A DNA stretch of 11,109 nucleotides from Deltaproteobacteria bacterium. Lineage in GTDB: Bacteria; Desulfobacterota; DSM-4660; Desulfatiglandales; B25-G16. Positions 1-6,070 of this stretch are shown one piece after another. The stretch spans positions 2,329,465 through 2,340,573 of the forward strand of contig CP070752.1 of the NCBI GenBank assembly GCA_020348625.1. Direction: 5' to 3'. The stretch's first letter is position 1. Every line of letters starts with the position of its first letter. Made by a program: the position numbers and the translations under genes. The notes under the pieces were generated by a model. That model saw only the letters and a program-made list of their open reading frames with translations. It ran no database searches and was not told where the DNA came from.

Positions 1-341
1 CCCTTCTAAAAGGTAGAGAAGGCCAATTGGCCAGGACATTAAGCGGTGGTGAACGGCAAATGCTGGCTATGGGGCGGAGTTTAATGGCGAGACCAAAGTT
101 GTGCATGTTTGATGAACCATCATACGGGCTGGCGCCGTTAATGGTAAAGGAGCTTTTTAAGGTTATAAAGGCACTGAATGAGCAAGGTATTACTATCCTG
201 CTCATTGAGCAGAATATTCGCCATGCCTTGGAGATAGCGGATCGAGCATACTTGTTAGAGAACGGCAGGATTGTCTTAGAGGGACGCCGTGAGCTATTTC
301 TGGACAATGATTATGTAAAAAAAGCCTACCTGGGACTCTAG
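1..341 (+). CDS. livF: Branched-chain amino-acid ABC transporter ATP-binding protein LivF, C-terminal part
   Basis: This is the C-terminal end (about 112 residues) of a LivF-type ATPase, the cytoplasmic subunit that powers high-affinity uptake of branched-chain amino acids or related amides through LivHM. The frame is open back to base 3, so the gene starts outside the window. The TTG at 27 is inside the conserved LARTLSGGERQ segment and is not a start. Visible motifs, in order, are the ABC signature LSGGERQ, the Walker B segment LCMFDEPS, the D-loop region YGLAPLMV, and the switch region LLIEQNI, which has Gln where many ABC ATPases have His, as is usual in LivF. The end, YVKKAYLGL, is typical of the family. 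Walker A lies upstream and is not seen. It converges on the TRAP permease 33 bp away, so it belongs to a different operon. The family call is firm; the transported substrate is not known. Confidence 0.93.
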   Translation, partial: LLKGREGQLARTLSGGERQMLAMGRSLMARPKLCMFDEPSYGLAPLMVKELFKVIKALNEQGITILLIEQNIRHALEIADRAYLLENGRIVLEGRRELFLDNDYVKKAYLGL

Positions 342-374
342 CTTCTCTCGCGCCTTGAGTCTCCTGATTTCACG

Positions 375-1505
375 TCAGTACTTGTTAAGGTTGAAACGGA
401 ACCTTGACCTCCTCTTCCATTCATAGGTAAGAAGCAACATCATTATCACAACCGACACGAGATTACAGGCTAGACAAAACGCAACAAATTGGCCCTTGAT
501 GGGTATCATGAGGCCGATACCGGCTAGAGCAAACAATATCCGCTTGATCGTACTCAGCTCTTGAAAAAGATATCCGGTCAAGGCGGCAGACAATGCGAAA
601 CAACCGAATAACGCAGTGACTGTGGCAACCAAGATCCCACCCGGGGAACCCTGGAACAGTAATGCAGGGAAAAAGATAAACAGGAACGGAACAATATAAG
701 CGATCACACCGAAACGCGCTGCCATAAAACCTGTACGCATGGGACTCGCGTTCGCAATGGCGGCGCCGGCATAGGCTCCAATGCAAACCGGCGGTGTCAC
801 CATGGAAGCTGTTCCGAGATAGAGTATGAACAGATGAGCCGCGATGGGTTGAACGCCCAGTTCAACCATAGCCGGTGCCAAGAGAATCGCCAGGACAATA
901 TACACGGAAAGAGTCGGCATGCCCATGCCCATAATGAGACTTGCCACGGCCACGATCGGAAGTAGAATAAACAGATTCCCTCCTGCGAACTGGCCGAGAT
1001 ATAAGGAAATGATAAACCCTAAGCCCGTATAGGATATGGTGCCGACCACAATGCCCGCCAGGGCAGCGATGCTGCCGAGCTGGACCATTGCCTTGCCGGT
1101 GCCATATAAGCCATCCAATATCCAGCCGAATCGAAATCGTGTCTCCTTTTGGAAGAAAAAGCCCAGGATAACGATTGACGCCACCCCTACGAGCGCGGCC
1201 TTTGCGGGGGCCATGTACAAGACAAACAGGGCGAACAACAAAACAGCAAACGGTATGATAAAGAAATGGCTTTTCCCCATGACACTGAAAATCTTCGGCA
1301 ATTGGTCCCGTGGCAGGCCCTTCAGGCCGGCTTTTCCGGCCTCCATGTCCACCTGAAAAAATATCGTCGCGTAATACAGAAAAGCGGGGATGATCGCGGC
1401 AATAGCCACCTTCTGGTATGGCATGCCCAGGAACAGCCATGACGAATGCAGTCGCCCCCATGATGGGAGGGCATATCTGCCCCCCTGTTGAGGCGACCGA
1501 TTCAA
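375..1505 (-). CDS. TRAP fused permease, C-terminal fragment (DctM helices)
   Basis: This frame is 376 codons from an ATG at 1505, but the first 25 or so residues (a non-membrane, Arg-rich start) are the antisense-like overlap with the upstream fragment. Genuine permease sequence begins at FLGMPYQKVAIAA (1433). It then shows the TRAP large-subunit second half: several hydrophobic helices, the loop IVGTISYTGLGF, the pattern GMGMPTLSVYIVLAILLAPAM and the region YLGTASMVTPPVCIGAYAGAAI. These are the mirror-image counterparts of the GGQ-PP motif in the first half. The end is a basic tail (WKRRSRFRFNLNKY). No ribosome-binding site is expected for this fragment, so it would be made only if the frame is restored. 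It is best read as part of one gene with the upstream fragment. Confidence 0.78.
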   Translation of the reverse strand: MNRSPQQGGRYALPSWGRLHSSWLFLGMPYQKVAIAAIIPAFLYYATIFFQVDMEAGKAGLKGLPRDQLPKIFSVMGKSHFFIIPFAVLLFALFVLYMAPAKAALVGVASIVILGFFFQKETRFRFGWILDGLYGTGKAMVQLGSIAALAGIVVGTISYTGLGFIISLYLGQFAGGNLFILLPIVAVASLIMGMGMPTLSVYIVLAILLAPAMVELGVQPIAAHLFILYLGTASMVTPPVCIGAYAGAAIANASPMRTGFMAARFGVIAYIVPFLFIFFPALLFQGSPGGILVATVTALFGCFALSAALTGYLFQELSTIKRILFALAGIGLMIPIKGQFVAFCLACNLVSVVIMMLLLTYEWKRRSRFRFNLNKY

Positions 1506-2337
1506 TGGCGCCGGCGATGTGGGACTTGTAACCGATGCGTTTCATGAGGGGTATGGTCACCACCCCCGTGGTCGCCACATTCGCAACAACCACCCCTGAA
1601 ATGGTTCCGAACAGGCTCGATCCCACCACGGCCATCTTTCCCGGGCCCCCGCGGAAACCGCCGAAGGCCGCCATGGCAACGTTTGTAATAAATGCCCCTC
1701 CGCCAATGCTGAATAACAGGTTGCCGAAGAGGATAAAGGCAAGGACGATGATGGCTGCGACGCCAAAGATTATGCTAAGCATGGCGTTGGTTTCAAGAAA
1801 GAGATAATTGACCTGCTGACCGAAAGGAATACTGAATCCGGACAAGAGATCAGGAAAAAGCGAGGACAGATGAGGGAAGAGGACAAAGAAAAGCCCAAAA
1901 GAGGCCAGGAACCAATTGGTCACGCGGCGAGATGCCTCCAGTATGAGGAAAATAGCTGTGGTGCCTAGAATTACCCTGTCCGGCGTAATAGTGCCCAAAG
2001 CCAGAGTGATCTTGAGATAGAATATGGCGACATAGAGGCCGACCACAGCCCCTAAAATAGCAAGAATGACGTCGTACCATGGAACCCTGTCTCTCGGCGA
2101 TTTCCTGCTCATGGGAACAAGAATGAAGGTGCAGGGTAAAATCATTGCCAGTATAAGGCCGTAATATTGCTCTCTCAGGATGCTCCATTCCAGGTAAAAG
2201 GGGACGTCCATGATAAAAAAACATCCCAAAAGGGGCATGGCAATGAAAGTCGTTTTCGTCAAGTGGTCCAGCCACCCGCTCAAATCCCTGAAGTATCCTG
2301 ACGATTCGGCAGGAGGACCGGTCTCTGTATCGCTCAC
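862..2337 (-). CDS. TRAP fused permease, N-terminal fragment (4TM plus first DctM helices)
   Basis: The fragment as it stands is 491 residues, but only the first 302 or so are homologous to the family. The rest, from 1431 down to 862, is out-of-frame read-through. The start is taken as GTG 2337, because AGGAG lies 8 bases upstream (2350-2346). The TTG at 2358 lies inside the preceding hairpin and has no such site. Visible parts are a hydrophilic leader, then helices around residues 29-44, 58-75, 88-109, 122-134 and 142-155 (DctQ-like part), and the start of the DctM part. The DctM part shows the GNLLFSIGGGAF stretch, the GGPGKMAV loop, SLFGTISGVVVANV, TGVVTIPLMKRIGY and GAIESVASTGGQICPPIMGATAFVMA (the last about residues 276-301). 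These loops are known to form the substrate path in TRAP large subunits. It lies 81 bp downstream of the binding-protein gene, on the same strand. Confidence 0.75.
   Translation of the reverse strand: MSDTETGPPAESSGYFRDLSGWLDHLTKTTFIAMPLLGCFFIMDVPFYLEWSILREQYYGLILAMILPCTFILVPMSRKSPRDRVPWYDVILAILGAVVGLYVAIFYLKITLALGTITPDRVILGTTAIFLILEASRRVTNWFLASFGLFFVLFPHLSSLFPDLLSGFSIPFGQQVNYLFLETNAMLSIIFGVAAIIVLAFILFGNLLFSIGGGAFITNVAMAAFGGFRGGPGKMAVVGSSLFGTISGVVVANVATTGVVTIPLMKRIGYKSHIAGAIESVASTGGQICPPIMGATAFVMAVPGHAIPEGGYCRDHPRFSVLRDDIFSGGHGGRKSRPEGPATGPIAEDFQCHGEKPFLYHTVCCFVVRPVCLVHGPRKGRARRGGVNRYPGLFLPKGDTISIRLDIGWLIWHRQGNGPARQHRCPGGHCGRHHILYGLRVYHFLISRPVRRRESVYSTSDRGRGKSHYGHGHADSFRVYCPGDSLGTGYG
1430..1435 (-). 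other. Frameshift point in the TRAP permease
   Basis: On the minus strand, codons ATG GCT GTT are followed by CCT in the first frame. The family-consistent continuation TTC CTG GGC (FLG) starts at 1433, one base after GTT begins. The homology therefore switches frame within six bases. The run here is GTTCC, not a homopolymer of four or more, so simple homopolymer miscounting is not the obvious cause. Confidence 0.8.
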
Positions 2338-2354
2338 GAACGGTACTCCTATCC

Positions 2355-2384
2355 GCAATAACCCCCAATGAAGGGGGTTATTGC
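2355..2384 (-). promoter_or_regulatory. Intercistronic perfect 12-bp hairpin between binding protein and permease
   Basis: The arms GCAATAACCCCC (2355-2366) and GGGGGTTATTGC (2373-2384) are exactly complementary, around a 6-base loop. The hairpin is transcribed between the TAXI binding-protein stop and the permease start. Its lower edge lies only about 4 bases from the permease Shine-Dalgarno AGGAG. No U-run follows on the minus strand, so it is not a standard intrinsic terminator. Known parallels are intercistronic hairpins that protect the upstream mRNA, allowing much more binding protein than permease to be made; that role here is inferred. It could also dampen permease translation. Confidence 0.7.
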
Positions 2385-2418
2385 AGTCGTATAACTATGG
2401 GGGTAACGTTTTTCAGAA

Positions 2419-3498
2419 TTATTGCATTTTTAGGAGCTGCTTCTGTTTTTCTTCCAGTTCAGTGGTCCACACGCCCTTGTCCTTATAAAACTGAATAGCC
2501 CCGGTGTGATAGGGCATGGTAAAATAGGGATTAACAAAAGTCTCAGGGGTCCAGAATCTGAGTACAGGATGAATGGGTTGATAATCCTTATAATGGTTCC
2601 ACCAGGTCTCCACTATCTTGTAGGCCACATGATCGGGCATGCGGGTTGTAGCCACATTGGCAAGAGGGGCGTGCCATACAGGCGTATCTTCGGGAATACC
2701 GGGCGGACCAGCTGGCTGGATGGCCTCATAACACCCGGGCATGGCCCGTTGCCCTTCCTTGATCATCTTGGGATCCATGGATCCGTGCAGATAACGAACA
2801 CCCACAAGTGCATCAGCTTCGGCAACAGCGGCCATCCCCAAAGCACATACGGTTGCGTCAATGCGCCCTTCCTGAACCGCCTTAACAGCTGCCACAACTT
2901 CCGTCACAGGTACCGTCTTGACATCGTCAATGGTGAGGCCTCCATTTAACAGAACAGCCAGCGTGATCGCGATGTTTGGTGGAAAGGCGGTCCACTCCCA
3001 TGCGATCCGTTTACCCTTCAACTCGTGAACGTATTTCAGGCCGGAGTCCTTTCGGACGAGCATACTCATTTTAAATGCAGGCCCTGCATTGAGGATTCGA
3101 ACGGTCGGGGTCTTGGGGTAAGGCGATTTACCGCCAAACCCCTTTGGAACAGGCTCCGGCGCGATGATACCCGTCCACATCTGCGCGATACTTGCGAAGT
3201 TTTCCATACCGATGTCGATCGTTCCCTGCTTGGTCATCATGGGAAGCCACGTATAAGCCCCGGCTGTCGGTACCACGACCACGGTCATGGGGGATTTATC
3301 CGAAGCGACCTTACAAAGACCGCTAATGAGGATATAAAGCAAAGAACCCGGTGAAAGGGACGCAAAACGAACGATCTTCGGGTATTTCAGCTCCGATTTT
3401 GCCGAAACGGGTCCGGCCGTAAGCCCCATACAAAAAAGGGAAACGATGATAAACAGTGAACAAACAAGATACCCTTTTCGCCATCTTTCTCTTCTCAT
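2419..3498 (-). CDS. TAXI-family TRAP transporter solute-binding protein
   Basis: This is a 359-residue periplasmic binding protein that captures an organic anion and delivers it to the TRAP permease. It starts with a Sec signal peptide: basic n-region MRRERWRKGY, hydrophobic core to about residue 28, and a likely cut after VSA at about residue 33. The mature part begins KYPKIVRFASLSPGSLLYI, where TAXI proteins usually have the Gly/Thr-rich GTGS-type first strand; here the segment is degenerate. It continues with VVPTAGAYTWLPMM and GTIDIGMEN, family-typical ligand-pocket segments. The ATG at 3498 is preceded by GGAGG 7 bases upstream. Length is usual for the family (320-360). The gene is first in a two-gene operon with the fused permease, a classic TAXI arrangement. 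Glutamate-like or dicarboxylate ligands are known for some relatives; the ligand here cannot be predicted. Confidence 0.9.
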   Translation of the reverse strand: MRRERWRKGYLVCSLFIIVSLFCMGLTAGPVSAKSELKYPKIVRFASLSPGSLLYILISGLCKVASDKSPMTVVVVPTAGAYTWLPMMTKQGTIDIGMENFASIAQMWTGIIAPEPVPKGFGGKSPYPKTPTVRILNAGPAFKMSMLVRKDSGLKYVHELKGKRIAWEWTAFPPNIAITLAVLLNGGLTIDDVKTVPVTEVVAAVKAVQEGRIDATVCALGMAAVAEADALVGVRYLHGSMDPKMIKEGQRAMPGCYEAIQPAGPPGIPEDTPVWHAPLANVATTRMPDHVAYKIVETWWNHYKDYQPIHPVLRFWTPETFVNPYFTMPYHTGAIQFYKDKGVWTTELEEKQKQLLKMQ

Positions 3499-3565
3499 AA
3501 CCTACCCTCCCTTTGATTAGGTTACCGTATAAAAAAACATCCCATACCCGCTCCTTGAATACTCT

Positions 3566-3589
3566 AATGGGATCATACACAATCCCAAT
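3566..3589. promoter_or_regulatory. Imperfect palindrome upstream of the TRAP operon, possible operator
   Basis: AATGGGAT (3566-3573) and ATCCCAAT (3582-3589) form an inverted repeat with 7 of 8 positions matching and an 8-base spacer, about 70 bp upstream of the binding-protein ATG. The size and placement suit a dimeric regulator site, but no regulator gene is in the window and no clear -35/-10 pair was found. Support is weak. Confidence 0.25.
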
Positions 3590-3670
3590 TGAGCGGAAAA
3601 AGTAATACTGAAAGTCAAGATTAAAGGTCTGCAATCTGATAATGAATAAACTTAAAATTGCAGCGTATAA

Positions 3671-3772
3671 ATGAGGCAAAGGGCCTCGGGCGCAAGGCTC
3701 AGGAAAGTAAGAATTGTCTCCTCTACCGTGGGCCTTTAACCTTATGCCTTGAGCCGTTTGTTCTCGCCTCAT
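3671..3772. repeat. Inverted arrays of GGC-led heptamers with 7-bp terminal inverted repeats
   Basis: On the plus strand four contiguous heptamers begin with GGC: GGCAAAG, GGCCTCG, GGCGCAA and GGCTCAG (3675-3702). On the minus strand four more run the other way: GGCTCAA, GGCATAA, GGTTAAA and GGCCCAC (3755 down to 3728). A 25-bp centre separates them. The whole is bracketed by ATGAGGC (3671-3677) and its exact reverse complement GCCTCAT (3766-3772). No clear target-site duplication is visible. It could be a small repeat element or a degenerate tandem repeat copied in inverted orientation; the interpretation is open, while the period-7 pattern is directly visible. Confidence 0.5.
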
Positions 3773-4147
3773 GCCTCAACATTTCATCGCTCCCCACCGC
3801 ACACGGCATCTTCAACAGGCGGGATTTCGCAAGCTCAACGTGCACTTGGACTCGGTTGTGGCGTGATTACTTTTCGATTCCATTTTCGGACTTCTTCCGA
3901 GGCCATCCCATGTAGTGCTACCGGGTGTAGTGAAAAGAGTCCATCTCCCTCACCATTGTCACATCGAGCAGAATAAATGCTTATCATTATGCTGCGGAAC
4001 TAAGGCACTAATCAGAAGAATTCCCAATAAAAATTGTAAGTGGAATAGATAAATGGGTCTTTGGAGTTATAATACGCTATCCCTGGTTAAGGTTTAAGCT
4101 CTCCACTAATTTCGTTCCCCGGTAGCCGAAAAAGAGGAGATCACCAT

Positions 4148-4195
4148 TCAATTCGGGATGCTGATGAAACAGTGTTAGACTTCTTGATTACTGAA
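4148..4195 (+). pseudogene. Possible IS6-family transposase fragment
   Basis: The plus-strand frame reads SIRDADETVLDFLITE. From memory this resembles the DDE-core segment of IS6/IS240-type transposases, in which an Asp-containing stretch of the form (A)(I/V)DADG-x-x-LDFL is followed by Thr-Glu or Ser-Glu. Similarity ends directly after FLITE, an in-frame stop lies upstream at 4088-4090, and no terminal inverted repeats were found. At most it is a tiny relic. A chance match is possible for a segment this short. Confidence 0.25.
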
Positions 4196-4303
4196 AGCCT
4201 GGCGAGTCTATCTATTTTGTTATCCGTTCATGGAATATTTTCTATGTAAACTTTCGTTTCCTGACTGTCAACGAAAAACGATGTTCAAGATCAAGGACTA
4301 CTC

Positions 4304-4709
4304 TCAGTTCATATGCATTGCTTGTACACCCAAAACATATGACTTTGGCGGTGCCACAAGCTCTGTAGCCATTTTTTTGATCGCCTCATTTGGTTATGGA
4401 GCAAGGCTCCCGCTGAGAATTGCCATATCCATTCCTTTGGCAATATACAGCCGTCTTTCCATTTCCTTTTGCTGCAACAAAGAATCACCTATGTAGGTTG
4501 TCGTTTCCTTATGGTAAACGAGAACATCATTAAAAATACAGTCATTCTGAAACCGAATGACAGATGATCAGAGACCATAATTTCGAAGCACATGCCCTGT
4601 GGCCTGCCCGCCGATAGGAAGACAATGCCAAAGAGCTGATGCGGTTGTCGGCATAGAGCTTGTTTAGCAAAGAGGTGTTTTCCTTAAAGGCACTGTTCTC
4701 CGTTGAGCG
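4304..4709 (-). pseudogene. Decayed coding remnant of unrecognised family
   Basis: The minus strand here reads as protein across about 135 codons but is broken three times. The first part (4709 to about 4625) reads ENTSLLNKLYADNRISSLAL. The reading then shifts frame at about 4620-4628 and continues LPIGGQATGHVLRNYGL, a TGA stop (4570-4568), then SSVIRFQNDCIFNDVLVYHK, TTTYIGDSLLQQKEMERRLY and IAKGMDMAILSGSLAP. A TAA stop (4396-4394) follows, then NEAIKKMATELVAPPKSYVL and GVQAMHMN, and a final TGA (4306-4304). The composition is balanced and protein-like throughout, unlike a random antisense frame. I do not recognise the family. It lies directly downstream of the UroD-like gene on the same strand, so it may have been the last gene of that operon before it decayed. 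No start codon or ribosome-binding site can be assigned. Confidence 0.6.
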
Positions 4710-4736
4710 TTAGATATCGACGCGTGTTATCTTGCT

Positions 4737-5987
4737 TCATCCATAGACACCGTATTCCCTGGTGGTATCTACCATGGCCTTTACATTCTCGGGTTTTGCC
4801 TCATCCGGAATACCAATAGCCCCGTCCAAGATAAAACCGCCGCCCTTACCCACCACATCAATCAGCTTCTTGCAGTACGCCCCCACATCCTCGGGACGGC
4901 CGACGCAGAGCAGAGTGCCCGGCACATTTCCCCGGATACACACCGTATCTCCCAGCATTTCCTTGGCCTTGAAGATATCCGTCCGCTCAAACCAGTAGAT
5001 CGCCTTCCCCTTTGGGATATCCTTTATAGTCTCCAGGCGGGACGTGCAATCCCCTTCCCAGAGGACCATTGGAATGAGCCCTTCTTGGATCAGGCTCAGG
5101 ATCACCTGTTTCAACGGAGGCCAGAAGAAGGTTTTGAACTGATCCGAGGACATGAAGCCATCCAGGCCCTTATGCAGAGGCATGAAAATGAAGGGAATCC
5201 CGGCCATCCTGGCTGCAGGAATAGCACCCTCGAGGATAAAGGGGATCAACTTATCCATTGCTTCGAGGAGTTTGTCCGGTATCCGGTACATATCGAGCAT
5301 GATGCCTCGGGTGCCCCTGAGAAAATCCCCTATGTAATCAAAGGGAGCATAAGCCACGCCGCCGATCTGTGGGGGAAACCCCAATGCTGTCATTTCATCC
5401 GCAAAGGCCTTCGACCTTGCCAGCATACGGCGCGCCTCGGTACCCGCCTTCACAAGGGCATCAAGGGCCCCCGCAACCTCCGGACTCGCAAAGGCCGCCG
5501 TTCTGGTTACGAATCGAGTATAATACATGGAAGGCAAAGGGGGAAGCTGTTGAAGCGGTTCCAGGGCGCCGTAGACCCGCGGGAGAAACTGTCGCAACAT
5601 GAAACCGGTAGGATCAAAGAGAAGGTCGTCATACTCGTCTGCCGTAACATACTCCCCTTCCACAAACTGGTATGAATGATGGGCAGGGAGACCATCGCCG
5701 GGCCACATGAGGTACTTGCAGTCCAGGGCTTCCAGGGTGGGCCCCAGTGCCACGAGGACAAAGGGGTTGTTATACATGTCAGGTTCAAAATCCGTAATGG
5801 TTTTTTTGGCGGCCGTCGCGAGCTTGTCGTAGTCGTACATGGCCTCCTGACACGTGATCCCTCCGTATTTCGCGTGGAAAAAGTTGAAGAAGGGCATGAA
5901 AGGAACCCGGTCAGGGACCTTTAATCGAACTGCATCCAGGACCCTATTGGTCCTCTCTTCAAACAGCGCTTCAGGTGTCTTTTGCAT
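4737..5987 (-). CDS. Uroporphyrinogen decarboxylase (UroD)/MtaA-like family protein
   Basis: This is a 416-residue protein of the UroD superfamily, a TIM-barrel group that holds haem-pathway decarboxylases and the cobalamin- or coenzyme M-dependent methyltransferases MtaA/MtbA. The N-terminus has the family pattern with DRVPFMPF (residues 26-33). FDYIGDFLRGTRGIMLDMYR (215-234) and PLKQVILSLIQEGLIPMVLW (291-310) are typical barrel segments. Methyltransferase members bind zinc with a His-x-Cys pair and a later Cys. Here the first site reads EGDC (311-314), with Glu for His, and the later Cys region reads GFILDGAIGIPDEAKPENVKAM (384-405) without Cys. Methyl transfer to a thiol by the usual zinc mechanism is therefore doubtful. 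The ATG at 5987 was chosen over the TTG at 6011 because AGGGAG precedes it by a few bases. It is the last intact gene of the five-gene run. Confidence 0.85.
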   Translation of the reverse strand: MQKTPEALFEERTNRVLDAVRLKVPDRVPFMPFFNFFHAKYGGITCQEAMYDYDKLATAAKKTITDFEPDMYNNPFVLVALGPTLEALDCKYLMWPGDGLPAHHSYQFVEGEYVTADEYDDLLFDPTGFMLRQFLPRVYGALEPLQQLPPLPSMYYTRFVTRTAAFASPEVAGALDALVKAGTEARRMLARSKAFADEMTALGFPPQIGGVAYAPFDYIGDFLRGTRGIMLDMYRIPDKLLEAMDKLIPFILEGAIPAARMAGIPFIFMPLHKGLDGFMSSDQFKTFFWPPLKQVILSLIQEGLIPMVLWEGDCTSRLETIKDIPKGKAIYWFERTDIFKAKEMLGDTVCIRGNVPGTLLCVGRPEDVGAYCKKLIDVVGKGGGFILDGAIGIPDEAKPENVKAMVDTTREYGVYG

Positions 5988-6033
5988 CTTTCTCCCTCTC
6001 CATTCAAACAAAGGTACTCCACTAGATACAGCG

Positions 6034-6055
6034 CGATAGGGTAAATACCATATCG
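6034..6055. promoter_or_regulatory. Near-perfect 22-bp palindrome between Tm-1-like and UroD-like genes
   Basis: The arms CGATAGGGTA (6034-6043) and TACCATATCG (6046-6055) match in 9 of 10 positions, around AA. The palindrome lies in the 83-bp gap, 16 bp after the Tm-1-like stop and about 46 bp before the UroD-like ATG. As RNA it could form a hairpin with a 4-base loop and one mismatch. As DNA it could be a dimeric binding site. No U-run follows, so it is not a standard terminator. Confidence 0.4.
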
Positions 6056-6070
6056 TTCAGGAACTCTCTG

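Larger units (their letters stand above)
375..2337 (-). pseudogene. TRAP transporter fused permease (4TM/12TM, DctQM type), frame-broken
   Basis: Two overlapping minus-strand frames together make one TRAP permease of about 650 residues, the normal size for 4TM/12TM fusion permeases that work with TAXI binding proteins. The upstream frame carries good homology to codon 1434-1432. After that it reads non-membrane, Arg/Gly-rich sequence to a stop at 862. The matching continuation, FLGMPYQKVAIAAIIPA, is in another frame from 1433 to the stop at 375. The break lies at about 1430-1435, inside a conserved family region (GGQ-PP-MGA-AF-MA followed by FLG-PY). It amounts to one extra or two missing bases; the family pattern MA-x-FLG favours two missing. 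No slippery heptamer is seen there, so programmed frameshifting is unlikely. A sequencing or assembly error, or a recent mutation, would explain it. If the break is real, the transporter lacks a working permease. Confidence 0.82.
3499..4736. other. Gene-poor interval with decayed sequence
   Basis: About 1.2 kb lie between the TRAP operon and the UroD-like gene without an intact coding region. Short open frames occur on both strands (for example 3658-3915, 3749-3976 and 4230-4496 on plus). They lack ribosome-binding sites and recognisable domains. What can be seen is, in order: a possible operator and the 5' leader of the TRAP operon (3499-3600), paired heptamer arrays (3671-3772), about 350 bp with nothing recognised (3780-4130), a short transposase-like stretch (4148-4195), and a broken minus-strand coding remnant (4304-4709). 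The mix of eroded pieces suggests past insertion and deletion here. Confidence 0.7.

Noticed and set aside
342..374. Possible bidirectional terminator between livF and the TRAP permease
   Set aside because: No stem longer than 4-5 bp and no T-run on either strand.
1429..1440. Programmed ribosomal frameshift in the TRAP permease
   Set aside because: No slippery heptamer, downstream pseudoknot or internal Shine-Dalgarno is evident, and the family is not known for recoding.
1850..2368. 172-residue minus-strand frame beginning MGVIADRSTV
   Set aside because: It overlaps the permease N-terminus in another frame, which has clear TRAP helices and a better start.
3323..3772. 149-residue minus-strand open frame upstream of the TAXI gene
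   Set aside because: It overlaps the binding-protein signal peptide in another frame and shows no domain; the signal peptide frame is clearly real.
3780..3840. Minus-strand GCCGTGTGCGGTG, reminiscent of group II intron domain sequences
   Set aside because: There is no domain V-like hairpin, no reverse transcriptase and no continuing similarity, so the match is too short.
4230..4496. 88-residue plus-strand open frame with hydrophobic stretches
   Set aside because: It lies antisense to the decayed remnant, whose minus-strand reading is more protein-like, and it lacks a ribosome-binding site.
5085..5675. 196-residue plus-strand open frame
   Set aside because: It is antisense to the well-supported UroD-like gene, has no recognisable domain, and its His/Gln/Arg-rich composition is typical of a shadow frame.
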